Of a DNA stretch of 64,000 nt, positions 1-8,169 are shown one piece after another; positions within the stretch are counted from its first letter, which is position 1, and every line of letters begins with the position of its first letter. Both the position numbers and the translations under genes were made by a program. The stretch is from NCBI GenBank assembly GCA_963699345.1, contig CAVOTL010000005.1, forward strand, positions 1,488,001 to 1,552,000, read 5' to 3'. Origin of the DNA: Bog-756 sp963699345. Lineage in GTDB: Bacteria; Actinomycetota; Acidimicrobiia; Acidimicrobiales; RAAP-2. Below the pieces are notes generated by a model. It was not told the origin of the DNA. It saw only the letters and a program-made list of their open reading frames with translations, and searched no databases.

Positions 1-276
1 GACCTGGCCGAGTCGTCGGCCTACTCCGACTCCTACACCGACCTGCCCATGCTCGAGGCCGTCGGCCACCCGGTGGCGGTCAATCCCGACCGGGTGCTGG
101 CCAAGGTGGCCAAGGAGCGCGAGTGGGAGGTCATGCAGTTCACCAAACCGGTGCGCCTCCGGGACCGCGTCAGCGTTCCCAGCCTGTCGACCACGGCCAC
201 CGCGGCCGGAGTCACCGCGGTGGCGACGGCCGGGGCGTTGGTGGTGTGGCGGATGTCCCGCCGCGCCCAGGGCTGA
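1..276 (+). CDS. HAD-family hydrolase, C-terminal end (gene truncated by window edge)
   Basis: Reading frame 1 is open from the first base to the TGA at 274-276. The visible 91 residues begin DLAESSAYSDSYTDLPML, which matches the last motif region of HAD subfamily IB phosphatases (SerB-like), where the conserved acidic pair (YSDSxxDLP) binds Mg2+. It is followed by the usual GHPVAVNPD strand. The end, about 30 residues, has a hydrophobic run (TAAGVTAVATAGALVVW) and a basic tail, so the enzyme may be membrane-anchored. The catalytic DxDGT motif lies outside the window, so the substrate cannot be inferred. Confidence 0.75.
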   Translation, partial: DLAESSAYSDSYTDLPMLEAVGHPVAVNPDRVLAKVAKEREWEVMQFTKPVRLRDRVSVPSLSTTATAAGVTAVATAGALVVWRMSRRAQG

Positions 277-460
277 CCCGACCCCGGGCCGATCGACTCG
301 GGGTGCCGCCCGCTACCGGGCTGGTCGGTCCCTCGCCCCGTCGACCGCGACGCATCCGGTCGCGCTCGACGACCGGATGGGTGGACGGTGGGTGTGGGAC
401 CGGCGGTCCGACCGACCGCCGGGGCGGCCGCCTGCCCTACCGGGCTGGAGTCGCTTGCGC

Positions 461-535
461 TCAGGCGGAGCGCAGCCGCTGGGCGGCGATGGCACCGAGG
501 GCGATGATGACGGCGAGGATGATGAGCTTCTTCAT
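461..535 (-). CDS. 24-residue single-span membrane peptide
   Basis: A short frame reads MKKLIILAVIIALGAIAAQ followed by RLRSA and a TGA stop. It has a two-lysine N-terminus, one hydrophobic segment long enough to span the membrane and a basic C-terminus, so it should be a small inner-membrane peptide. An AGGA-containing stretch lies about 10 nt upstream of the ATG. Similar tiny Lys-start hydrophobic peptides are common in actinobacterial genomes and are usually missed by gene finders. No function is known to me. It lies alone between the HAD gene and the sigma factor gene. Coding potential rests only on composition and the RBS. Confidence 0.5.
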   Translation of the reverse strand: MKKLIILAVIIALGAIAAQRLRSA

Positions 536-596
536 GGGGTGGATCCTATCCTCTCCCCCGGGGGCGCGGTCCAGGGGGGACCGGGCCGTGCGGCCG

Positions 597-1541
597 CTAG
601 ACGGTCAGCAGGTCGCGGGCGCCGGTGTCCGAGGACGGGTGGCGCAGCTTCGACATGGCCCGGGCCTCGATCTGGCGGATCCGCTCGCGGGTCAGGTTGA
701 AGTGCTCGCCGACCTCCTCGAGCGTGCGCGGCTCGCCCCGGTCGAGACCGAAGCGCAGGCGCAGGATCTCGCGCTCCCGCTCGTCGAGCGGTGACAGCAG
801 GCGGCCGATCTCCTCGGGCAGGAGCGACACGGCGGCGACCTCGAAGGGCGACTCCGCCGAACGGTCCTCGACCACGTCGCCCAGCTCGGCGTCGCCGTCC
901 TCGCGGAGCGGCTCGGACAGCGACAGCGGCTCGGCCCGGAAGCGCAGCGCCTCGACCAGCTTGTCCTCGGGCATCTCGACCTCGGCGCCCAGCTCGGCCA
1001 GCGTGGCCGGGCGGCCGTACTTGAGCTCCAGGCGGGCCTGGGCCTTCTGCACCCGAGCCAGGGTGTCGCCGGCGTGCACGGGCAGCCGGATGGTCCGACC
1101 CGTGTTGGCGATGCCGCGGGTGATGGCCTGGCGGATCCACCAGGTGGCGTACGTGGAGAACTTGAAGCCCTTGCGCCAGTCGAACTTCTCGACGGCGTGC
1201 ATCAGCCCGAGGTTGCCCTCCTGGATGAGGTCGAGCAGCGGCAGGCCGGAGGCCTGGTACTTCTTGGCGATCGACACCACGAGGCGCAGGTTCGACTGCA
1301 CGAAGGTCTGCTGGGCCGACTCGCCCTGCAGCACGGTGCGGCGCAGCTCGCGCTTCTTCGCCGGGGTCAGCCCCTTGGGGGCCGACTGGATCTGGGCATC
1401 GGCCTCGCGGCCGGCCTCGATGGCCTGCGCCAGCCGGACCTCGTCGTCCTTGGTCAGCAACGGGTACTGGCCGATATCGGTCAGGTACAGTCGGACGAGG
1501 TCCTCGTCGTCTCGCTCGAGCCGCTCCTTTGCCAAGTTCAC
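597..1541 (-). CDS. RNA polymerase sigma factor, sigma-70 family (group 1/2)
   Basis: Directs RNA polymerase to promoters. From the chosen start the protein is 314 aa with region 1.2 (LYLTDIGQYPLLT), region 2 (QSNLRLVVSIAKKYQ, FKFSTYATWWIRQAI, GRTIRLPVH), region 3 (residues about 150-230) and region 4 ending in the HTH NLTRERIRQIEARAMSKLR. It lacks a long region 1.1, so it resembles HrdB/SigB-type factors of about 310-330 aa. The frame can extend to 1679, but I prefer the GTG at 1541: GAAGGA lies 4 nt before it, homology to sigma factors begins just after it, and a TTGACG promoter element would fall inside the longer version. The reading frame is intact, unlike most neighbours. Confidence 0.9.
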   Translation of the reverse strand: MNLAKERLERDDEDLVRLYLTDIGQYPLLTKDDEVRLAQAIEAGREADAQIQSAPKGLTPAKKRELRRTVLQGESAQQTFVQSNLRLVVSIAKKYQASGLPLLDLIQEGNLGLMHAVEKFDWRKGFKFSTYATWWIRQAITRGIANTGRTIRLPVHAGDTLARVQKAQARLELKYGRPATLAELGAEVEMPEDKLVEALRFRAEPLSLSEPLREDGDAELGDVVEDRSAESPFEVAAVSLLPEEIGRLLSPLDEREREILRLRFGLDRGEPRTLEEVGEHFNLTRERIRQIEARAMSKLRHPSSDTGARDLLTV

Positions 1542-1651
1542 CAGGTCCTTCGGTTTCCCACCTGCGTGGGGACGCTCCGCCTTCCGTGAGGGCTGCCCGG
1601 ATGGCGGGACCGACGACGGTAGGCTGAGCGAGTTCGGGCGCAACGATCGCT

Positions 1652-1679
1652 GCTCTACGCAGTTTACCGGACGCGTCAA
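1652..1679 (-). promoter_or_regulatory. Probable promoter of the sigma factor gene
   Basis: On the minus strand TTGACG (1679-1674) is followed after 16 bp by TAGAGC (1657-1652). The -35 is close to consensus and the -10 is weak. Transcription would begin near 1645, about 100 nt before the GTG at 1541, consistent with the shorter protein start. Confidence 0.4.
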
Positions 1680-1688
1680 CCCCTCCGA

Positions 1689-1708
1689 ACGGCGCCCCGG
1701 GGCGCCGT
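1689..1708. terminator. Perfect 20-bp GC palindrome after the upstream operon
   Basis: ACGGCGCCCC followed by its exact reverse complement lies at the stop codon of the ferritin-like gene and just upstream of the sigma promoter. As RNA it would fold into a strong hairpin. There is no T tract, as is usual in high-GC actinobacteria, so termination is inferred from position. Confidence 0.45.
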
Positions 1709-2405
1709 CAGTCGGCGGGGACCCAGTCCGGCAGCGGCACGAGCCCCGAGTGCGCGCCCGCCGCCACCGCCACCGACTCGAGGCGCTCCTGGAACCCGTA
1801 GACGGCGGCCACGTCGTGGGGTCGGGTGACCAGGCGCTGCACCAGCCGCTCGCCGGCCAGCCAGTCCTCGGTCCCGTCCCGCAGCACCAGGGTGAGGGCC
1901 CGACGCAGCGGGGCGTCGGCCACCGGCGAGGTCACCCGCAGGTGCCGGGTGTAGGTGGTCACGAGCCTCGGGAGGACCACCCGGTAGAGCCCGGCCAGCC
2001 GCGGCAGGGCCCCCGGGCGGGGGACCACCTCGCCCTCGGGCGGCCACGTGGCACCGGGCCCGTCGCCGACCGGCTCGACGCCGTCCAGGGCGGCCAGCAG
2101 CGCCGCGGTGGCCGGCGACGGACGGGTCAGCGCGTCGGGGTCGACGCCGGACCGGACCGGCAGCCGGTCGGCGAACAGCTCGGCGTGCCACGCGTGCCGC
2201 ATGCTCTGCGCGTCGAGGTGGACCTGGACCCCGGCCAGCGGCAGGTCGGCGACCCAGGCGCCGAGGGTGGCGTAGAGGGCCGTCTCGATCCAGCGGTACT
2301 CGCCGACCAGGGCGGCCGTGGCCTCCAGCGGCAGCGACGCACCGGTCGGCCCCGTCGCCCGGGCGGCAGCGTCGGAGCGGCCGGGTCGGTGGTCAGGTCA
2401 GACAA
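1708..2405 (-). CDS. Conserved helical protein, possibly ferritin-like (frameshifted)
   Basis: The ATG at 2405 overlaps the nadE stop (ATGTCTGA), indicating translational coupling. The first frame reads MSDLTTDPAAPTLPPG. The conserved part continues in another frame (LVGEYRWIETALYATLGAWV, VQVHLDAQSMRHAWHAELFA) to the TGA at 1708, so one indel lies near 2340-2385. The repaired protein is about 230 aa, rich in amphipathic helices with E-x-R-W and H-x-x-H/E patterns that recall four-helix ferritin-like folds. That assignment is tentative and no metal site is proven. It is the last gene of the nadE operon. Confidence 0.55.
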
Positions 2406-4136
2406 CGGACGGCGCCCCGTCGACGGTGGGCGCGGCGCGCACCCCGGAGCGGTAGTGGTTGGTGATCGGCATGCGGCGATCCTTGCCGAACGCCTTGCCC
2501 GAGATCCGGACCCCCGGCGGCATCTGCCGCCGCTTGTACTCGGCCCGGTCGACCAGCGCCACCACCCGCGCCACCGCGGCGGGGTCGAACCCCTCGGCCA
2601 CGAGGTCGTCGGCCGAGCGGTCGCCCTCGACGTAGCCGGCCATGACCGGGTCCAGCACCTCGTAGGGCGGCAGCGACTCGTCGTCCCGCTGGTCGGGCCG
2701 CAGCTCGGCGGACGGCGGCTTGGTCAGCACCGACTCGGGCACCACCTCGGTGCCGGCCCGGGCGTTGCGGTACCGGCACAGCTCGTACACGAGGGTCTTG
2801 GCCACGTCCTTGATGACGGCGAACCCCCCGGCCGAGTCGCCGTAGAGCGTGGAGTACCCGGTGGCCATCTCGCTCTTGTTGCCGGTGGTGAGCACGATCC
2901 ACCCGTGGGCGTTCGACAGGGCCATGAGGAGGACGCCCCGGATCCGGCTCTGCAGGTTCTCGTCGGTCAGGCCGGTGGGCTCGCCGCCCGAGGAGCGGGG
3001 CGAGCGTCTCGGCCAGCGCCCGGTGGGCCTGTTCGATCGGGGCGCGGGCCAGGTCGATGCCCAGCGGCGGTGGCCAGCGCCTCGGCGTCGGAGATCGGAG
3101 CCCTCGCTCGAGTAACGCGACGGCATGGCCACCCCGTGGACGTGCTCCGCCCCCACCGCATCGACGGCCACGGCCGCCACCAGCGACGAGTCGATCCCAC
3201 CCGACAGCCCCACCACGGCGTCGGTGAAGCCGTTCTTCCCCAGGTAGTCGCGGGTCCCGAGCACCAGCGCCTCGTAGACCTCGGCCACCGGGTCGAGCGG
3301 CTCGGCCACGGGACGGAGCCGAGCACGCCCCCCGCGCCCGGGTGGTCGAGGTGACCGGCACGCGCGGGCGACCCGGTGGTGCCGGGGTCGGCCGGGACCT
3401 CGAGGTCGCAGACGAGCACCTCCTCGACGAACTGGTGGGCCGAGGCCACGACGCCACCGTCCGGCCCCCACCACGACCGACGCCCCGTCGAAGACCAGTT
3501 CGTCCTGTCCGCCGACCTGGTTCACGTAGACGATCGGGCATCCCGTCTCGTGGGCGCGGTCGGCCAGCACGGCGAGCCGCTCCTGGCGGCGGCCCCGGGA
3601 GTAGGGGGAGGCGTTGGCGTTGACCAGCAGCCGGGCGCCGGCCGCGGCCTGGTCGGCCATCGGTCCGCCGACGAACCACATGTCCTCGCAGATGGTGACG
3701 CCCACGGGCACCCCGGCCACCCCGTAGACGGTCGCCGGCCCCGATCCCGGGGGTGAACCAGCGCTGCTCGTCGAAGACGCCGTAGTTGGGGAGCATCCGC
3801 TTCACGTACCGACCCAGCACCTCGCCCTCCCGGCACAGCGGCGGCGGCGTTGAGCAGGCGGCCGTCGGGCGCCACGTCGACGTACCCGACCACGGCGGCG
3901 CACGGCCCGGTGGCGGCGGCCACCTCGGCGAACGCCGCCAGGTTGTCGGCCACGAACGCCGGTCGGCCGAGCAGGTCCTCGGGCGGGTAGCCGGTGACGG
4001 CCAGCTCGGGCAGCACGGCCAGGTCGGCGCCGGCCCGGTCCGCCTCGGCCAGGGCGGCCAGGATCCGGCCCACGTTGCCCTCCAGGTCACCCACCACCGT
4101 GTTGACCTGGCACGCGGCGACCCGGATCTGCGGCAT
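2398..4136 (-). CDS. nadE: NAD+ synthase, glutamine-hydrolysing (frame broken several times)
   Basis: Makes NAD+ from deamido-NAD+, ATP and glutamine. The N-terminal nitrilase-type glutaminase domain starts MPQIRVAACQVNTVVGD. Its Glu-Lys-Cys triad is recognisable in LPELAVTGYPPEDLL, YVKRMLPNYGVF and VTICEDMWF. The C-terminal synthetase domain has the P-loop GLSGGIDSS, then TTGNKSEMATGYSTLYGD and GKAFGKDRRMPITN. Conserved segments jump between all three frames near 3835, 3735, 3465, 3315, 3100, 3065 and 2995. Since NadE is normally essential and every catalytic motif is intact, sequence error is likelier than decay. Length across the breaks (about 579 codons) fits the family. Confidence 0.88.
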
Positions 4137-4258
4137 CGGCCCAGCCTACCGGTGGTCCCCGGCCGCATCGTGTGGCCGCAGCCCGGGGTCGCGGTCCGCC
4201 GTCCGGGCCCCGATCCGTCGGCCCGGCCGCGTCGTGTTCATGCTCCGTTCACAATCGG

Positions 4259-4274
4259 GTAACGGCGGGGAAAC
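4259..4274 (+). promoter_or_regulatory. GlnR-type binding site upstream of GSII gene
   Basis: GTAAC-GGCGGG-GAAAC matches the actinobacterial GlnR box pattern GTnAC-n6-GAAAC exactly, including the 6-nt spacing. An imperfect copy on the opposite strand may lie at about 4236-4252 (GTTCA-n6-GTTCA). A -10-like TAATTT follows at 4347-4352, and the GSII start is at 4406. A GlnR-like regulator is encoded about 2.8 kb downstream. Confidence 0.55.
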
Positions 4275-4405
4275 GCCCCCCTGCAACAGTGGGGACGCCC
4301 CCCGGGGAGGCAGGTTCCGCCCGGGGTCCCGACGGGGGTCCGGTGGTAATTTCGCCCTGCCGGGGCAGTGGAGTAGCAGAGCAACCGAGCAATAGAGGAG
4401 CGCAC

Positions 4406-5416
4406 GTGCCGTATCAAGCTGAGTACATCTGGATCGACGGGACCGAGCCGTCCCCGCTCCTCCGGAGCAAGACCCGGATCGTCCCCGACGGCGAGGAGCC
4501 GGGCATCTGGGGCTTCGACGGTTCGAGCACCAACCAGGCCCTCGGACATGACTCGGACTGCGTGCTGCGTCCCGTCTGGTCGTGCCCGGACCCGCTCCGC
4601 GGGCCCGACGACAAGCTGGTGATGTGCGAGGTCGAGCTGACCGACTTCTCCCCCCACCCGACCAACACCCGCGCCAAGCTGCGGGCCGTCGTCGACCTGT
4701 ACGGCGACCAGGAGCCGATGTTCGGCATCGAGCAGGAGTACACGTTCTTCAAGGACGGCCGCCCGCTCGGCTGGCCGGCCGTCGGCTACCCGGCCCCCCA
4801 GGGCCCGTACTACTGCGGCGTGGGCGGCGACAAGATGCCCGGTCGCGAGATCGTGGAGCTCCACACCGCGGCCTGCATCGACGCCGGCATCTCGATCGAG
4901 GGCACCAACGCCGAGGTCATGATGGGCCAGTGGGAGTTCCAGCTCGGCGTGCTCTCCCCCCTCGACATGGGCGACCAGCTCTGGGTGGCCCGGTGGCTGC
5001 TCTTCCGCATCGCCGAGGACTTCGGCGTGTTCGCCACCCTGGAGCCCAAGCCGATCCTCGGTGACTGGAACGGTGCCGGCGCCCACACCAACTTCTCGAC
5101 CAAGGCCATGCGCGAGGACGGTGGCTGGGACGCCATCATCGCCGGCTGCGAGGCCATCGGGAAGCGGGTCGACGAGCACATCGCCGTCTACGGCGTGGGC
5201 ATCGAGAGCCGCCTGACCGGCGCCCACGAGACGGCCCACTACACCAAGTTCAGCTACGGCACCTCGGACCGCGGCGCCTCCATCCGCATCCCGTGGAAGG
5301 TCGCCAAGGACAAGAAGGGCTGGCTCGAGGACCGTCGTCCGAACGCCAACATGGACCCCTACGAGGTCACCGCCGTCATGGTCGAGACCGTCTGCGGGGA
5401 CGCCGCCGGGAAGTGA
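4406..5416 (+). CDS. glnII: Glutamine synthetase type II (eukaryotic-type GSII)
   Basis: Condenses ammonium and glutamate using ATP. The 336-aa length and motifs IWGFDGSSTNQA, FGIEQEYTFF, GWPAVGYPAPQGPYYCGVG, NAEVMMGQWEFQ, GAGAHTNFSTKAMR and the C-terminal RRPNANMDPYEVTAVM are typical of decameric GSII, found in eukaryotes, rhizobia and some actinobacteria. Start GTG at 4406 is supported by GAGGAG 6 nt upstream. The frame is intact. Upstream is a GlnR-type box; downstream is a strong hairpin and then a GSI gene. GSII is not controlled by adenylylation, so transcription is the likely control point. Confidence 0.93.
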   Translation: MPYQAEYIWIDGTEPSPLLRSKTRIVPDGEEPGIWGFDGSSTNQALGHDSDCVLRPVWSCPDPLRGPDDKLVMCEVELTDFSPHPTNTRAKLRAVVDLYGDQEPMFGIEQEYTFFKDGRPLGWPAVGYPAPQGPYYCGVGGDKMPGREIVELHTAACIDAGISIEGTNAEVMMGQWEFQLGVLSPLDMGDQLWVARWLLFRIAEDFGVFATLEPKPILGDWNGAGAHTNFSTKAMREDGGWDAIIAGCEAIGKRVDEHIAVYGVGIESRLTGAHETAHYTKFSYGTSDRGASIRIPWKVAKDKKGWLEDRRPNANMDPYEVTAVMVETVCGDAAGK

Positions 5417-5458
5417 CCCCGGGCGGGCCCCGACCGGCCCGCCAGGCGCACGGACGTC

Positions 5459-5492
5459 CACAGAACCGGGTCCCTCGGGACCCGGTTCTGTG
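5459..5492 (+). terminator. Strong hairpin between the two glutamine synthetase genes
   Basis: A 16-nt arm beginning CACAGAACCGGG (5459-5474) and its exact reverse complement (5477-5492) enclose a minimal loop. It sits 42 bp after the GSII stop. There is no T tract. It most likely ends or attenuates GSII transcription and separates it from the GSI gene. Confidence 0.7.
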
Positions 5493-5600
5493 CGCTCCGC
5501 ACCCGTCCCGTCGACCTGACCACCCACCAGCTGCGAGAATGAGGGGATCGAACCCCATGAACCGACCCAGCGCGCCACGTCGTCGGCACCCGTCGACGCC

Positions 5601-6976
5601 ATGAAGAGCCAGGAGGAGTACGTCCTCAGGACGGTGGAGGAGCGCGGGATCCGCTTCGTCCAGCTGTGGTTCACCGACGTGCTCGGCACGCCGAAGACCT
5701 TCTCCATCACCCCGGCCGAGCTCGAGAACGCCCTCGACGAGGGCATGACCTTCGACGGTTCGGCCATCGACGGGTTCAGCCGGGTCCAGGAGAGCGACGT
5801 CCTGGCCCGTCCCGACGCCAACACCTTCCAGCTCCTGCCCTGGCACGGCCACGGCCAGGGGGCGGGGCACGACCACCATTCCACTCCGACGGGGACGCCC
5901 AGGTGGCCCGCGTCTTCTGCGACATCGTCGACCTCGACGGCTCGCCGTTCCAGGGCTGCCCCCGCCACGTGCTGAAGCGCAGCCTCGAGCGGGCCCGGGC
6001 CCAGGGCTTCACGTTCTACGCCGCCCCCGAGATGGAGTTCTTCTACTTCGCCGACGGCGACCCGACCCACCCGCCGACCGGCCTCGACACCGGCTCGTAC
6101 TTCGAGTTGACGGTGGCCGACCGGGCCAGCGACATCCGCCAGCGCACGGTCCTCACCCTCGAGGAGATGGGCATCCCGGTGGAGCACGCCCAGCACGAGG
6201 ACGCCCCCAGCCAGCACGAGATCGACCTGCGCTACACCGACGCCCTGACCATGGCGGACACCGTCATGACGGTGCGCCTGGTCGTGAAGGAGATGGCCCG
6301 CCAGCAGGGCGTGTTCGCCAGCTTCATGCCCAAGCCCCTGGCCGGGGTCCAGGGCTCGGGCATGCACACCCACATGTCGCTCTTCCGCGGCGACACCAAC
6401 GCGTTCGTCGACCTCGAGCGGCCCGGCGGACTGTCGGAGGTCGCCCAGGGCTTCATCGCCGGGTTGCTGCGCCACGCCGGCGAGATCACCGCCATCACCA
6501 ACCAGTGGGTCAACTCCTACAAGCGTCTGGTGTCCGGCTACGAGGCCCCCATCCACGTCTCCTGGGCCCGGAACAACCGCTCCGCCCTGGTCCGGGTGCC
6601 CGTCGTCAAGCCGGGCAAGACCGAGTCCACCCGGATCGAGTACCGGGCACCCGACAGCGCCTGCAACCCGTACCTGGCCTTCGCCGTGATCCTGGCCGCC
6701 GGCCTCCGGGGGATCGAGCAGGGCTACGAACTGCCACCCGAGTCCGACGCCAACCTCTTCGCCCTCACCCCGGCCGAACTCGAGGCCAAGGGCATCCTCC
6801 ACCTGCCGGGCAGCCTCCAGGACGCCCTGGCCCTGATGGAGGGCTCGGACCTGCTGGCCGACACCCTCGGCGACCACGTGTTCGAGTGGTTCATCCGGAA
6901 CAAGCGGGAGGAGTGGGCCGGCTACAAGTCCCACGTCACCCAGTTCGAACTCGACCGCTACCTGCCACTGCTCTGA
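5601..6976 (+). CDS. glnA: Glutamine synthetase type I, lacking adenylylation tyrosine (one frameshift)
   Basis: ATP-dependent glutamate-ammonia ligase, dodecameric GSI. It starts MKSQEEYVLRTVEERGIRFV and ends FELDRYLPLL. Motifs include FDGSAIDGFSRVQESD, APEMEFFYF, GSGMHTHMSLF, NSYKRLVSGYEAPIHVSW and RIEYRAPDSACNPYLAFAVI. One indel at about 5860-5890 shifts the frame inside a His/Gly-rich stretch (WHGHGQGAGHDHH). The segment equivalent to the E. coli adenylylation site NLYDLPPEE reads NLFALTPAE, so the modified Tyr is Phe. This is the GSI-alpha pattern, not subject to GlnE control. It may be a biosynthetic GS or a GlnA2/A3-like polyamine ligase; sequence alone does not decide. Confidence 0.85.
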
Positions 6977-7047
6977 GCCCCGCCGAACCGCCGCAGCATC
7001 CGACCGGACCAGACCCGCACCCGACCGAGGAGAGGGGGAGCCACGCC

Positions 7048-7728
7048 ATGGAGCCACTGCTGTGCTTCCCCCTGTCTCCGCCCCCGGCGGTGACGGCCGT
7101 GCTGGACCGCGCCGGCTACCCCTGGCGTGGCATCGGCACGCCCGAGGCCGTCGACGCCGAGGAGCCCGAGGACGGCTGGTCGGGCGCCGTCATCGCCAGC
7201 GGGACGGACCCGAAGGCGGCCTTCGCCCTCTGCCGCCACCTGCGGACCCGCGAGGTGCCGCTGGCGCCCGGTCTCGTCGTGGTCCCCGCCGACCAGCTCG
7301 GCGAGCTCGAACTCCGCGAGGACCTCTTCGACGATCTCTGCCTCGAGCCGGTCAACGGCGACGAGCTGGCCGCCCGCCTCGCCCACCTGTTCTGGCGCAC
7401 CGGCCGCGGCCTCCGTCCCGACCTGCTCGAGCACGGTCCGCTGGTCCTCAACCTCGAGACCTACCAGGCGGCGGTGTCGGGTCGGGTGCTCGACCTCACC
7501 TACATGGAGTACGAGCTGCTCCGGTTCCTGGCCGCCCGCCCCGGCAAGGTGTTCACCCGCGAGACCCTGCTCAGCCGGGTCTGGGGCTACGAGTACTACG
7601 GCGGGGCCCGCACGGTGGACGTCCACGTGCGCCGGCTGCGGGCCAAGCTCGGCGAGGAGCACGCCCACCTGATCCAGACGGTCCGGTCGGTGGGCTACCG
7701 CTTCGGCCAGACCAGCTGGACCCCCTAG
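7048..7728 (+). CDS. GlnR-like OmpR-family regulator with degenerate receiver
   Basis: 226 aa. The C-terminal winged helix (about residues 130-222) has LDLTYMEYELLRFLA, GKVFTRETLLSRVWGY, GARTVDVHVRRLRAKLG and VRSVGYRF, very close to the GlnR/MtrA branch of OmpR regulators. The N-terminal domain has the receiver length but no clear phospho-acceptor Asp pocket, as in GlnR, an orphan atypical regulator of nitrogen genes in actinobacteria. Its position after GSII and GSI, and the GlnR box before GSII, support a nitrogen-control role. The ATG at 7048 follows a GGGGGAG RBS. It converges with ridA, the stop codons overlapping. Confidence 0.75.
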   Translation: MEPLLCFPLSPPPAVTAVLDRAGYPWRGIGTPEAVDAEEPEDGWSGAVIASGTDPKAAFALCRHLRTREVPLAPGLVVVPADQLGELELREDLFDDLCLEPVNGDELAARLAHLFWRTGRGLRPDLLEHGPLVLNLETYQAAVSGRVLDLTYMEYELLRFLAARPGKVFTRETLLSRVWGYEYYGGARTVDVHVRRLRAKLGEEHAHLIQTVRSVGYRFGQTSWTP

Positions 7729-8114
7729 CCGCCGTCGCCCCGGCCCGGTCGACCCAGCGCCCACACCTCGATCTCGACGGCCGCCCCCATGGGCAGCGCC
7801 GACACCGCCACCATCGACCGGGCGGGCCGGTGGTCACCGAAGGCGGCCACGTAGGCCTCGTTCACCTCCGGGAAGTCGCGCCGCGTCGGTGGCGAAGACC
7901 GTCGTCTTGACGACGTCGGCGAGCGAGGCGCCCTCCCCGGCCAGCAGCGCCGCGGCGTTGGCCACGGCCTGGGTCAGCTGCGGGTCCCGGTCCCCCCTCC
8001 ACCAGGGCCGGGGCGCCGCCGGAGCCGGCCGGCGGCCAGGCCGAGCTGGCCCGAGCAGACCAGCCAGGATCCGGCCCGGACGATCGGGGTGTAGGGACCG
8101 ACGGGGGTGCTCAT
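7725..8114 (-). CDS. ridA: RidA/YjgF/YER057c family deaminase (frameshifted)
   Basis: RidA hydrolyses reactive enamine/imine intermediates released by PLP enzymes. It begins MSTPVGPYTPIVRAGSWLVC, continues in other frames with LTQAVANAAALLAGEGASL, ADVVKTTVFATD, then NEAYVAAFGDHRPARSMVAV and AVEIEVWALGRP. The family's conserved PARS arginine is present. At least two indels (near 8015 and 7880) break the frame. The repaired length, about 128 aa, is normal. The start ATG at 8114 lies 55 bp after the molybdenum hydroxylase-like gene, and the stop overlaps that of the GlnR-like gene in a convergent CTAG. Confidence 0.75.
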
Positions 8115-8169
8115 GCGATGGCTCCTCGGGCTCGCGTGCGGCCCCAGACTAGACAGCGGACCCGACGGC

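Noticed and set aside
123..794. Long plus-strand open frame across the HAD end and sigma factor gene
   Set aside because: Arg/Pro/Gly-rich shadow of GC-rich DNA, no RBS, and antisense to the sigma factor.
625..3354. 909-codon open frame on the plus strand
   Set aside because: Antisense to the sigma factor and nadE; Ser/Arg-rich composition typical of shadow frames.
4238..7057. 939-codon minus-strand frame opposite the glutamine synthetases
   Set aside because: Antisense shadow of two clearly recognised genes; low-complexity Val/Gly/Asp composition.
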